This document shows, one piece after another, positions 32,809-41,507 of a DNA stretch of 51,361 nt (the first letter of the stretch is position 1; the number at the start of each line of letters is the position of its first letter). The stretch comes from Frankiales bacterium (lineage in GTDB: Bacteria > Actinomycetota > Actinomycetes > Mycobacteriales > SCTD01), in NCBI GenBank assembly GCA_025465465.1, contig JAODND010000076.1, positions 1 to 51,361 on the forward strand, written 5' to 3'. The notes beneath the pieces were generated by a model. The model was given only the letters and a program-made list of their open reading frames with translations. It was not told where the DNA came from and searched no databases. The position numbers were made by a program, and so were the translations under genes.

Positions 32809-34932
32809 GTGCGTGTCCGCACTGCTCTGCTGTCCGCCGCTCTCGCCGCGGCCACCCTGCCTGCCTTCGCGCACGCATCGTCCCCCGCGGACTGCGTGCA
32901 GCCCAGCCCCGACGCCGCGCTCTGTGCCGTCACCCAGGCGGGGCAGGCCGCGCAGCAGGCCGAGCAGCCCGCCATCCCGGCGCGGGACGCCGCCCGGCTG
33001 GCCGCCGACCAGGCGCTCGAGGCCGCCGGCATCTGCAACCCGCTCGACCACGCCGCGTGCCTGCTGCCGTTCCCGAACGACGCCTACACGAAGGCCGACC
33101 CGACCACTGCCACCGGCCGACGCATCGACCTCAGTCCGCTCGCGATGCCGCGCAACGTCGCGAACCGCCCGGTGGACCCGACCGAGCTCAACCGCAACGA
33201 CGGCTGGTCCCCCGGGACCCCGGTCCTCACCGTGGTTCCGGGGCTGAGCACGAGCCGCAGCCGCATCCCGAGCGAGGCTGACCCCGGCGACAGCCTGAGC
33301 CCCGATGCGCCGATCGTGCTGCTCGACGCGAAGACCGGTCAGCGCTGGCCCTACACCGCTGAGCTCGACACCAACCCGACCGACGGCGAGCAGCCGCTGC
33401 TCATCATCCGCCCGGCCACGAACTTCACCGACGGCCACCGCTATGTCGTCGCCCTGCGACACCTGCTCGACGACCAGGGGAAGGCCATCCCGGCCGGTCC
33501 GGAGTTCACTGCCCTGCGCGCGAAGGCGGCCCCCACCGACCCGGTCTTCGGGCCACTGCTCAGGGCCCACATCCCGACCGGGGACCTGTTCCTCGCCTGG
33601 ACGTTCACCGTGGCGAGCACCCGCAACACGACCGAACGGATGATCCACATCCGCGACGACGCCTTCGCCTCGCTCAAGGGTGGAGCTCCGAGCTTCACCG
33701 TCGACCAGGTGACCCCGAGCTACAGCGACCAGGTCGCGACCCGGGTCCAGGGCACCTTCCAGGTCCCGAACTACCTGACGACGCCCGTCAACCACACCGA
33801 CCCGGTGCTGCAGTCGGATCCCGGTCTCCCCGGCACCCGCTTCCTGTACCTCCCGGGTGACGACCTGCCCGACCGCAACGGCAGCTTCACGGCCACCTAC
33901 ACCTGCGACATCCCGAAGAGCGCGTCCGCGACAGACCCGGCACGTGGATCCCTCTACGGCCACGGGCTCCTGGGCGGCCAGGGTGAGGTCGGTGCCGGCA
34001 ACGTGCAGAAGATGGGCAACGAGAACGACGTCCTGTTCTGCGCCACCGACTGGTATGGCATGGCCACCGGAGACGTGCCCAACGTCGCCACGATGCTGGC
34101 CGACATGAGCAACTTCCCGACCCTCCCCGACCGCGTGCAGGAGGGCATGCTCGCCCAGCTGTTCCTGGCGCGGCTTCTCAAGGACCCCAGGGGTTTTGCC
34201 TCGAACCCGTCCTTCCACGGGCTGCTCAGGACCGGCACCGTCTACTACGACGGCAACAGCCAGGGCGGCATCATCGGCGGCGCCCTGCTCGCGGTCAGCC
34301 AGGACATCACGCGCGGCGTCCTCGGCGTGGTCGGCATGAACTACTCGACGCTGCTCGACCGCAGCAGCGACTTCTCGACGTATGAGTCGGTGTTCAACGC
34401 GGCCTACCCGAGCGAGGTCGACCGCGAGCTGGTCTTCGGCCTCATCCAGCCGCTCTGGGACCGAGGGGAGAACGACGGCTACGCATCACACATCACGGCG
34501 AACCTGCTGCCACACACACCGAGGCACACGGTGCTGCTGCACGCGGCGGTCGGCGACCACCAGGTGTCGAACTTCTCAGCGCTGGTGATGGCCCGCACGA
34601 TCGGGGCGCGCACGAATGTCGGCTTCCTCGCCCCGGGCCGCAGCTGGGAGGTCGCCCCGGGCTGGGGGCTGCCGCGCTTCAGCGGCTCGTGGGCCGGCAG
34701 CGCGATCGTCTTCTGGGACAGCGGTACGGCGACGCCACCGCTCGGGAACACCCCGCCGGTCGAGGGTCCCGGGACGCCAGGACACGACCCCCATGAGGAT
34801 CCGCGCGCGACCTACCTCGCCCGGGTGCAGAAGAGCCTGTTCCTGCAGCCCGACGGCAGCGTCGTCGATGTGTGTGGTGGCCAGCCCTGCCTGGGACGGC
34901 CGCTCGGCCCGGAGGACCCGCCCAAGAAGTAA
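32809..34932 (+). CDS. Large secreted alpha/beta hydrolase-like protein
   Basis: GTG 32809 is chosen because GGAGG lies five bases upstream and a signal peptide begins there (R-V-R-T-A-L-L-S-A-A-L, cleavage near F-A-H-A); an ATG at 32788 lacks such a site. The 707-residue mature region has a beta-rich first half and an alpha/beta hydrolase second half with the nucleophile elbow Y-D-G-N-S-Q-G-G near residue 485. A histidine follows in V-G-D-H-Q-V. Proteins of this type are frequent in Actinobacteria but lack a defined substrate. A 12-bp terminator follows the TAA immediately. Confidence 0.75.
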   Translation: MRVRTALLSAALAAATLPAFAHASSPADCVQPSPDAALCAVTQAGQAAQQAEQPAIPARDAARLAADQALEAAGICNPLDHAACLLPFPNDAYTKADPTTATGRRIDLSPLAMPRNVANRPVDPTELNRNDGWSPGTPVLTVVPGLSTSRSRIPSEADPGDSLSPDAPIVLLDAKTGQRWPYTAELDTNPTDGEQPLLIIRPATNFTDGHRYVVALRHLLDDQGKAIPAGPEFTALRAKAAPTDPVFGPLLRAHIPTGDLFLAWTFTVASTRNTTERMIHIRDDAFASLKGGAPSFTVDQVTPSYSDQVATRVQGTFQVPNYLTTPVNHTDPVLQSDPGLPGTRFLYLPGDDLPDRNGSFTATYTCDIPKSASATDPARGSLYGHGLLGGQGEVGAGNVQKMGNENDVLFCATDWYGMATGDVPNVATMLADMSNFPTLPDRVQEGMLAQLFLARLLKDPRGFASNPSFHGLLRTGTVYYDGNSQGGIIGGALLAVSQDITRGVLGVVGMNYSTLLDRSSDFSTYESVFNAAYPSEVDRELVFGLIQPLWDRGENDGYASHITANLLPHTPRHTVLLHAAVGDHQVSNFSALVMARTIGARTNVGFLAPGRSWEVAPGWGLPRFSGSWAGSAIVFWDSGTATPPLGNTPPVEGPGTPGHDPHEDPRATYLARVQKSLFLQPDGSVVDVCGGQPCLGRPLGPEDPPKK

Positions 34933-34959
34933 CCCCCCAGGAGCAGTGCTCCTGGGGGG
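34933..34959 (+). terminator. Strong intrinsic terminator hairpin
   Basis: CCCCCCAGGAGC (34933-34944), AGT loop and GCTCCTGGGGGG (34948-34959) form a perfect 12-bp stem directly after the TAA stop of the secreted hydrolase. There is no U-tract, as is common in high-GC actinobacteria. It also follows the end of the convergent secreted gene and may act on both strands. Confidence 0.85.
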
Positions 34960-34980
34960 CTACCTCACGCCGGCTGAGGG

Positions 34981-35895
34981 TCAGCTCATGACGCAGCCGA
35001 AGGGCTGCTTCGAGTTCCGCCACTCCTCCTGGACGATGTACGGGTGGCCGTTGATGTGGATGTCCGCACCTGAGGCGTCCGTCGTGCCGAACAGGAAGTT
35101 GCACTGGTCGGAACCCTCGTCGCCGTCGGCGGCGACCCAGCCGTCACCGACGTTCGGGTCGGTGATGGTCTCCCAGATCTCGTGCGACGACGTGTTGATG
35201 ATCGAGTCCGCGGCCGGGTTGCCGTTGGGGCTCGAGGGCGTCGTGCAGCCGGACTGGCCGCCGTACAGCTCGTCGGCGTACGGGGTGGTGACGCCGTTGA
35301 CCGTCGTGACGCCGTGGTAGGCGCAGTAGCTGGCTGCCGTCTCGCCGCCCTGGCCGGTGTAGACGAGGTACTCGTTGCCGATGCCGGTCGGCAGGCCGTT
35401 GGCCGTGACGATCTTCTTGACCTCCGCCTGCAGGTCGGCGTCGGTGACACCGCCGGCCGGGAAGGGGCTGGTGTCGAAGTACGCGCCACCGAAGGTCGCG
35501 ACGTTCTTGATCGGCGTCTTCACGCCGTTGACGGTCCCGTAGTACTCGGTCAGCGTGTTGTAGATGCTGCTGCCGCCGAGGTCTGTGAGGAACCGCTGCA
35601 CGAGCGTCGGGTAGCTCGAGTTGTACGAGAAGCTCGCCGGGTCCCAGAAGATGGCGTAGTTCTTGCTGGTGACCTCGACGGGCCCGCCGCCGTAGGAGAG
35701 CGGAAGACCGGCCGGGGTGCCACCGACGACCGGCAGGCGGTTCTCCGTGGGGACCACGGATTCCGCCTTGGCCATGACCTTCTTGACAGAGTTGGCTCCC
35801 AGCGCGGCATTGGCCGGACTGGTCAGGCTGAGGGTGAGGCCGGCGACCGTCAGCGTGGTGACGCCGAGCAGGGCCAGTCGTGAAGTGCGACGCAC
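34981..35895 (-). CDS. Secreted protein resembling the PHI-1/EXORDIUM family
   Basis: GTG 35895 is selected because GGAGG sits four bases upstream and a signal peptide follows (R-R-T-S-R-L-A-L-L-G-V-T-T-L, cleavage near A-N-A-A). The 304-residue protein has Y-G-G-G-P-V near residue 65 and Y-A-I-F-W-D-P with a following repeat of Y-P-T-L-V-Q-R-F-L-T-D-L. Near the C-terminus is S-S-H-E-I-W-E-T-I-T-D-P with W-V-A-A-D-G-D-E. This order matches the plant phosphate-induced/EXORDIUM family and its bacterial relatives, whose biochemistry is unresolved. Four cysteines could form disulphides. The H-E pair is suggestive of a metal site but is unproven. Confidence 0.7.
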   Translation of the reverse strand: MRRTSRLALLGVTTLTVAGLTLSLTSPANAALGANSVKKVMAKAESVVPTENRLPVVGGTPAGLPLSYGGGPVEVTSKNYAIFWDPASFSYNSSYPTLVQRFLTDLGGSSIYNTLTEYYGTVNGVKTPIKNVATFGGAYFDTSPFPAGGVTDADLQAEVKKIVTANGLPTGIGNEYLVYTGQGGETAASYCAYHGVTTVNGVTTPYADELYGGQSGCTTPSSPNGNPAADSIINTSSHEIWETITDPNVGDGWVAADGDEGSDQCNFLFGTTDASGADIHINGHPYIVQEEWRNSKQPFGCVMS

Positions 35896-35970
35896 GTGTC
35901 CTCCGAGGTTGAGGGGGATGTCCCTCTCGCTCAACGAGGCTGGCGCCGTAAGATCGCGTACAGGCTTCTG

Positions 35971-37371
35971 TCAGGAAGGTGCGAGCTCCAGCAGGGTCGC
36001 GACGGCCGCGGGGAAGGCGTCGGCGATCTCCCACACCTCAGGCACCAGGTCGGGGCAGCACAGCATCCCGACGTCGAGGCTCCCCATGTTGGACAGCACG
36101 GTGATGTTGAGACCGGCGCCGGGCAGCAGGGGGCCGAGCGGGAAGACGGCATCGACCCGCGCGCCGGCGCAGTAGAGCGGGATCGGCGGCCCCGGCATGT
36201 TGCTGACGACCAGCGACTGCAGCGGTGGGTGCAGCCGGGACAGCCCGAGGCCGTCGTACAACCGGGAACCGGTCTTGATGATCAGCGCCGGCATCAGCGC
36301 GGCGATCTCACCGACCGCTTCGGGGCCGAGCGCGTCGGTGAACCCCTTGGCGTTCTGGGTGGCGGCGGCCACCGCGCGCAGCCGCTCGACGGGGTCGGCG
36401 GTGAGCACCGGCAGCGGCACCATCATCGCGGTGAGCTTGTTGGTGCCCTCGACGGCGCCCGCCCCGAGGTTCATCGGGCAGCTGGCGATCAGGGCCTTCG
36501 ACGGGAGCGCGTCGCGCTTGAGGAAGTAGGACCGCAGCGCATCGGTGACGGCGGCGAGGACGACGTCGTTCACCTTGGTGCCGAAGGCGTCCTTCACCCG
36601 CTTGATGTCGGCGAAGTCGACCGAGGTGAAGGCAGCCTGCCGGGCCGGCGTGAGCGGGCCGTTCAGCAGGCTCCGCGGCGCGGAGAACGGCAGCGTGACC
36701 GGGGCCTTGCTCGTGACCGACGTGGCGACGAGCCCGCCCAGCTGGCCGACCCGGCGAACGCCGTTCACGACGGTCTGGGCCATGAGGACCGGGCGACGTG
36801 CGGTGTTGAGGCCGGCGCGGGCCAGCAGCCCGATCCCTGACGGGTGCTCCTCGACCTCGGTCCCTGGCGCGGCCTCGACCTCACGCCCGTCGGGGGTGAG
36901 GTCCAGCAGGTGCGCCATCATGTCGGCCCCCGCGGAGCCATAGATCGTGGAGTGGTGCATCTTCGCGACCAGCGCGACCTGCCCGGAGGCCAGGCCGTCG
37001 ACGAGCCAGAGCTCCCAGAGCGGGCGGTCGCGGGGCAGCTGCTCCGAGCCGAGGTCACCGACCAGCCGGCCCAGCGCCTCCAGGTCACCCGGCGCCGGGC
37101 ACGTGGTCGTGTGCAGGTGCCGGTCGATGTCGACGTCGGGATCGTGCACCCAGTACGGATGGTCCAGGTGCAGCGGGACCTCGACCAGTCGGCGACTGAA
37201 CGCAGGCATGAGGTGCAGCCGCTCGAGCAGGCTCGCACGGAAGCGGTCGGCGCTGAAGCGGCCCTCCGAGCCGGCCGCGTCGAACAGCATGACCCCGAGG
37301 ACGTGCTGCAGCATCGAGGGGCTCTCGATGTAGAGGAACGAGGCGTCCATCGCACTGAGCTGTTCCATCAT
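35971..37371 (-). CDS. WS/DGAT acyltransferase with altered catalytic motif
   Basis: The 466-residue protein starts at ATG 37371, overlapping the acyl-CoA synthetase TGA as ATGA. It has the wax ester synthase/diacylglycerol acyltransferase plan: S-A-M-D-A-S-F-L at the N-terminus, P-L-W near 117-119, the active-site region, and V-N-D-V-V-L-A in the second half. The motif HHxxxDG reads H139-H140-S-T-I-Y144-G145, so the aspartate is tyrosine while both histidines are kept. Such enzymes esterify acyl-CoA to alcohols or diacylglycerol for storage lipids. Activity may be changed or retained, since the second histidine is the base. It is the last gene of a three-gene operon. Confidence 0.9.
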   Translation of the reverse strand: MMEQLSAMDASFLYIESPSMLQHVLGVMLFDAAGSEGRFSADRFRASLLERLHLMPAFSRRLVEVPLHLDHPYWVHDPDVDIDRHLHTTTCPAPGDLEALGRLVGDLGSEQLPRDRPLWELWLVDGLASGQVALVAKMHHSTIYGSAGADMMAHLLDLTPDGREVEAAPGTEVEEHPSGIGLLARAGLNTARRPVLMAQTVVNGVRRVGQLGGLVATSVTSKAPVTLPFSAPRSLLNGPLTPARQAAFTSVDFADIKRVKDAFGTKVNDVVLAAVTDALRSYFLKRDALPSKALIASCPMNLGAGAVEGTNKLTAMMVPLPVLTADPVERLRAVAAATQNAKGFTDALGPEAVGEIAALMPALIIKTGSRLYDGLGLSRLHPPLQSLVVSNMPGPPIPLYCAGARVDAVFPLGPLLPGAGLNITVLSNMGSLDVGMLCCPDLVPEVWEIADAFPAAVATLLELAPS

Positions 37372-38948
37372 CTGACCGCCTTGCTCGCAGTGTCCTTGGC
37401 CCATCGGTAGTCCGCTTTGCCGGCAGGCGATCTCACCACCTTGTCCACCAGGACGAGGTCCCTCGGCAGCTTGTATGCCGCCACGTGCTCGCGCAGGTGC
37501 GCCTGCAGCGCGACCAGGTCCAGCGCCGCGCCAGGGACAAGCTGTACGACGGCGGCGACCCGTTCCCCCCAGCGCTCGTCCGGGATGCCGACCACGAGGG
37601 CGTCCTCGACGGCGGCGTGCGCCTTGAGCGGCTCCTCGACCTCCTCGGGATAGACCTTCTCGCCACCGGTGTTGATGCACTGCGAGCCGCGCCCCAGCAT
37701 CCGGACGCTGCCGTCCGCCTCCACCATGGCCTCGTCGCCGGTGAGTGCCCAGCGCACCCCGTCGACGGTGATGAACGTGGCCGCGGACTTCGCGGGATCG
37801 TTGTGGTAGCGCAGCGGGACATGGCCTCGACGGGCCACCTTGCCGGTCTCCTGCGACCCAGGCACCACGGGTGTCCCGTCGGGCTTGAGCACCGCGGTCT
37901 GGTCGCTCAGCTTGAAGGTGGCGTCGCTCTTGGCGCCGAGCACGCCGGTCTCGGAGGAGCCGAGCGAGTCGATGAGCATGCGTCCGGGCAGCAGCTCCGC
38001 GACCCGGTCCTTGTTGTGCTGCGACAGGGGGGCGCCGCTGGAGGCGAGCACCCACAGGCTGTCGGCGTTGACGTCCTTGTCGGACGCGAGGGCGTCCAGC
38101 AGCGGCTTCACCATGGCGTCGCCGACGAGCACGATGTTGAAGACACCCTCGCGGGCGATCGTCGACCAGATCTCCTTGGGCTCGAACCGGCCCAGCGGCA
38201 TCATCACGACCTTGCCGCCAGTGAAGAGCTGGTGGAACGTCAGCCAGTGCGCCGCCGCGTGCATCAGCGGGGGTGTGGCCAGTGCGGTGATGCCGTTGTC
38301 GGGCAGTCGCTGCGCCAGCTCCTCGGGGCCCGTCACGAAGTCGCCGCTCTGCACGACGTCTCCGCCGCCCATGGCCGACTTGAAGATGTCCTCGTGCCGC
38401 CACACGACGCCCTTCGGCATGCCCGTGGTGCCACCGGTGTAGATGAGGTAGTGGTCGTCACTCGACCGGCCACCGGTGTCGGGCTGCACGGCTGACGATG
38501 CTGAAAGCGCTGCCTCATAAGGCATCGAGCCCGGGACAGCTTGCTCGTCGGTGCCATCGTCGACGTCGAGCACGAGCTTCATCGGGTGCTCGACGACCAC
38601 CGGAGCCGCCCGTGGCGCGAAGGAGCGGTGGACCAGGAGTGCCGACAGCTCAGCATCGTCGTAGAGGTAGCGCAGCTCGCGCTCGACATAGCGGTAGTTG
38701 ATGTTCACGGGGACGGCGCGCAGCTTGAAGGCAGCGAGCATGCCCTCGACGTACTCGCTGCCGTTGGCCAGCTGCAGACCGACGGTGTCCCCCGGCCCGA
38801 TACCGGCCGCTCGGAGCACGTGCGCCAGCCGGTTCGCGCGCTCGTCGAGCTCGCGGTAGGTCAGCCGCCGCTCACCGACGACCAGCACCTCGCGGCCCGG
38901 GTCAGCGGCGGCGACGGCCTCGAAGAGCTCCGCCAGGTTGTAGGTCAC
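37368..38948 (-). CDS. Acyl-CoA synthetase (AMP-forming), FadD-type
   Basis: The 526-residue protein starts at GTG 38948, overlapping the esterase TGA as GTGA. It contains the adenylation P-loop Y-T-G-G-T-T-G-M-P-K-G near residue 155, W-R-H-E-D-I-F downstream, S-L-G-S-S-E-T-G (A5), L-T-G-D-E-A (A7), G-E-K-V-Y-P-E-E-V-E (A8) and the catalytic lysine motif S-P-A-G-K-A-D-Y-R near the C-terminus. It activates a carboxylic acid to its CoA thioester for the WS/DGAT just downstream. The sequence is of the type found in sterol and fatty-acid catabolic loci (FadD19-like), but the acid substrate is open. Confidence 0.92.
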   Translation of the reverse strand: MTYNLAELFEAVAAADPGREVLVVGERRLTYRELDERANRLAHVLRAAGIGPGDTVGLQLANGSEYVEGMLAAFKLRAVPVNINYRYVERELRYLYDDAELSALLVHRSFAPRAAPVVVEHPMKLVLDVDDGTDEQAVPGSMPYEAALSASSAVQPDTGGRSSDDHYLIYTGGTTGMPKGVVWRHEDIFKSAMGGGDVVQSGDFVTGPEELAQRLPDNGITALATPPLMHAAAHWLTFHQLFTGGKVVMMPLGRFEPKEIWSTIAREGVFNIVLVGDAMVKPLLDALASDKDVNADSLWVLASSGAPLSQHNKDRVAELLPGRMLIDSLGSSETGVLGAKSDATFKLSDQTAVLKPDGTPVVPGSQETGKVARRGHVPLRYHNDPAKSAATFITVDGVRWALTGDEAMVEADGSVRMLGRGSQCINTGGEKVYPEEVEEPLKAHAAVEDALVVGIPDERWGERVAAVVQLVPGAALDLVALQAHLREHVAAYKLPRDLVLVDKVVRSPAGKADYRWAKDTASKAVR

Positions 38949-39994
38949 ACGCACCTCGCGGCATACGTCGACAGCCTGTTGGCGCGGACGAAGGACGCGA
39001 CCTGGTCTCGGTCGAGGCCGTTCGTGAGGAAGCAGAACGACAGTCCCGAGTCCGGATCGGCCCACGCGATCTGGCCACCCAGCCCGCTGGCGCCGAAGGC
39101 CCTCGCACCGGTCGCCCGGCCGAACTGGCGGACCGGTGCCTTGCCGTCGTCGCCCGCCACCGTCAGGCCGAGAGTGCGATTGGCTGGGACCCCGGTCCAG
39201 GGGTCGGTCAGCGTCGTGCGCACGTGGCCGGTGCCGTCCGCGAGCACGGCGGGGTCCCACAGGCCCTTGGGGTCGCGCAGCAGGTGCTGGTAGAGCAGCG
39301 CGACGTCCTCGGCCGACGAGACAGCGCCCGCGCCGGGGATGCCGGCCCGCCGCACGGCGCGGTCGTTGAAGCGGAGCAGCCAGGTCGGGTCGGCCGCCAG
39401 GGGGTCCGGGGTGTCGGAGGGCGCACCGAGGTGCACCACGTCGAGCGCCGGCACGTCCTCCCCGAGCCGGAGCGTCGGCAGCCCCAGCGGGTCGACGAGC
39501 CGTTCCCGCACGACCTCCCGGAAGTCCTTGCCTGCGACGGCCTCCACCATCGTCGCGACCACCCAGTGGGCAGACGTGGCGTGGTACTCCAGCTGGGTCC
39601 CGGGCTGCCAGTCGAGCCGCCACGTCGCAAACCGCTGGCGGCGCGCGCGGGGGTCAGCACCCTGCTCGGTCGGCATCGGGGCGCGTGGGAAGCCGGCCGT
39701 GTGGGTGAGCAGGTGCTCGACGGTGACGTGCTCCTTGCCGCCACCGGTGAACTCCGGGACGAGCTCGACGACCTTGGTCTCCGGCGCCAGATGCATCCAG
39801 GCAACCGCAGCCGTCACGGCCTTGGTCACAGAGAACGTCGTGAAGGCCGACTCCGGTGGCGCACCGGCCGTGTGCCGCACGACGACCTCCCCGCCGAGCG
39901 CGAGCGCGAGCTGGCAGGCCGGCAGGCGACCCGACGCGACCTCCTCGTCCGCGACCGCGAGGAGCCGGTCGACACGATCCGGGAGCAACGTCAC
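38945..39994 (-). CDS. Beta-lactamase-fold serine hydrolase (esterase type)
   Basis: The 349-residue protein from GTG 39994 has the S-x-x-K nucleophile motif S55-V-T-K58 and H-T-A-G-F-P near residue 97. The second-motif region E-Y-H-A-T-S-A-H shows Tyr but no Asn of Y-x-N. G-L-G-G-Q lies near the end. This is the class C beta-lactamase-like esterase/lipase family common in lipid loci of Actinobacteria, more likely an esterase than an antibiotic hydrolase. No signal peptide is seen, so it is cytoplasmic. It is the first gene of the operon with acyl-CoA synthetase and WS/DGAT, and diverges by 45 bases from the second WS/DGAT. Confidence 0.85.
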   Translation of the reverse strand: MTLLPDRVDRLLAVADEEVASGRLPACQLALALGGEVVVRHTAGAPPESAFTTFSVTKAVTAAVAWMHLAPETKVVELVPEFTGGGKEHVTVEHLLTHTAGFPRAPMPTEQGADPRARRQRFATWRLDWQPGTQLEYHATSAHWVVATMVEAVAGKDFREVVRERLVDPLGLPTLRLGEDVPALDVVHLGAPSDTPDPLAADPTWLLRFNDRAVRRAGIPGAGAVSSAEDVALLYQHLLRDPKGLWDPAVLADGTGHVRTTLTDPWTGVPANRTLGLTVAGDDGKAPVRQFGRATGARAFGASGLGGQIAWADPDSGLSFCFLTNGLDRDQVASFVRANRLSTYAARCV

Positions 39995-40039
39995 GAGCGC
40001 ATCTTGCCCTGCGGGTGACGAGCGCGGAACACTTCCGCG

Positions 40040-41437
40040 GTGGAGCGGATGCCAGGAGTCGACGCGGGCTTCCTCTACATGGAGACGCCGACGCTGCACA
40101 TGCACACCCTCAAGGTGTCCGTGGTCGACGTGAGAGACGTCCCCGGCGGCTACTCGTTCCCCATGATCAAGGACGAGATCATGGCGCGGCTGCACCTCCT
40201 GCCACCGTTCCGCCGCCGGGTGCTGAGGGTGCCCTTCCAGCTGCACCACCCGCTGTGGGTGGAAGACCGCGAGATCGACCCGGACCGGCACGTCTTCCTC
40301 GACCGCGTCCCGGCGCCAGGGAGCATGGCGCAGCTGGAGGAGGTCATCGGGCGGATCGCCAGCACGCCCCTGGACCGGTCGGTGCCGCTGTGGGAGCTGC
40401 ACGTCTGCGAGGGCCTGGCCGACGGCCGCGTGGCGGTCGTCGCCAAGATGCACCACGCCATGGCCGACGGCGTGGCCGCGAACGCCTTGCTTGCCAACAT
40501 CACCGACCTGACACCGGAGTCCCGCCCGGCGCCGCCGAGGACGAGCTGGCGGCCGGAGCCGACGCCGCAGCCCAAGGACGTCGCGAGGGTGGCCCTCCTC
40601 GACGCCGTCAAGCAGATCGCCTGGATACCCGGGCTGCTGCTGCGCACGCTCCTCAGCGTCCTCGCCGTGGTCCGCCACAAGCGCGCCTCCGACGTGCGCA
40701 CGCCGATGCCGGTGCTCAGCACCCCGCGCACCTCGTTCAACGGTGCCATCACCGCCCGTCGCAGCTTTGCGACCGCGTCGCTCGCGATCGACGACTTCCG
40801 GCGGGTCAAGAAGGCCCACGACGTCACCCTCAACGACGTCGTGCTCGCGGTGGTGGGCGGCGCACTGCGCGCCTGGATGGACTCGCACGACGAGCACCCG
40901 ACCGGATCACTGCTGGCCGGCGTCCCGGTCTCCACCGACGAGGCGGGCGCGGCGCCCAGGCTCGGCGGGAATGCCGTCTCCAACATGTTCACGACCTTGG
41001 GTACGGCCATCGACGACCCGGTCGCGAGGCTGCTCGACATCTCGCGCGTGACCGCCGAGGCCAAGAAGGTGCAGCGCGCACTCGGCATGAAGATGCTCGA
41101 GGACTGGGTGCAGTTCACGCCGCCCGCACCGTTCAGCGCCTTCATGCGCGCCTACTCGCACCTGCGGGGCGCCGACTTCCACCCGGCGCCGTTCAACGTC
41201 GTCGTGTCCAACGTGCCCGGCCCGACCGTGCCGGTCTGGATCGCGGGGGCGCGGCTCACCGAGCTGTTCAGCGTGGGACCGATCCTGCAGGGCATCGGGC
41301 TCAACGTGACGGTCTGGTCATACCTGGACAGGATGAACTTCTCGTTGCTCGCCTGCCCCGACCTGCTCCCCGACCTCCGTGGGCTGGCCGACCACCTCTC
41401 CGCGAGTTTGCAAGATCTTCTGCATGCATCTGGGTAA
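40040..41437 (+). CDS. WS/DGAT acyltransferase with canonical HHxxxDG
   Basis: The 465-residue protein from GTG 40040 (or ATG 40049) has the intact active-site motif H138-H139-A-M-A-D143-G144, preceded by P-L-W at 116-118 and followed by L-N-D-V-V-L-A in the second half. It is a wax ester synthase/acyl-CoA:diacylglycerol acyltransferase, the bacterial storage-lipid enzyme. It is divergently arranged with the operon holding the other WS/DGAT, whose motif has Tyr in place of this Asp. The two are similar in plan but clearly diverged, so they are paralogues with probably different acceptors. The alpha/beta hydrolase gene follows 70 bases downstream. Confidence 0.92.
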   Translation: MERMPGVDAGFLYMETPTLHMHTLKVSVVDVRDVPGGYSFPMIKDEIMARLHLLPPFRRRVLRVPFQLHHPLWVEDREIDPDRHVFLDRVPAPGSMAQLEEVIGRIASTPLDRSVPLWELHVCEGLADGRVAVVAKMHHAMADGVAANALLANITDLTPESRPAPPRTSWRPEPTPQPKDVARVALLDAVKQIAWIPGLLLRTLLSVLAVVRHKRASDVRTPMPVLSTPRTSFNGAITARRSFATASLAIDDFRRVKKAHDVTLNDVVLAVVGGALRAWMDSHDEHPTGSLLAGVPVSTDEAGAAPRLGGNAVSNMFTTLGTAIDDPVARLLDISRVTAEAKKVQRALGMKMLEDWVQFTPPAPFSAFMRAYSHLRGADFHPAPFNVVVSNVPGPTVPVWIAGARLTELFSVGPILQGIGLNVTVWSYLDRMNFSLLACPDLLPDLRGLADHLSASLQDLLHASG

Positions 41438-41507
41438 TCTCAGGCCAACTGGGGCACTCCTCAGGGACAAGCGCAACGTCGCGTGCGTCAAGGAGGCGCG
41501 TCCGCAC

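Noticed and set aside
35909..35934. TTGAG...CTCAA hairpin in the leader of the PHI-1-like gene as a possible riboswitch.
   Set aside because: The stem is short and interrupted and matches no known riboswitch pattern.
41423..41430. TGCATGCA palindrome at the end of the second WS/DGAT gene as an operator.
   Set aside because: It is a short restriction-site-like palindrome within coding sequence with no supporting second half-site.
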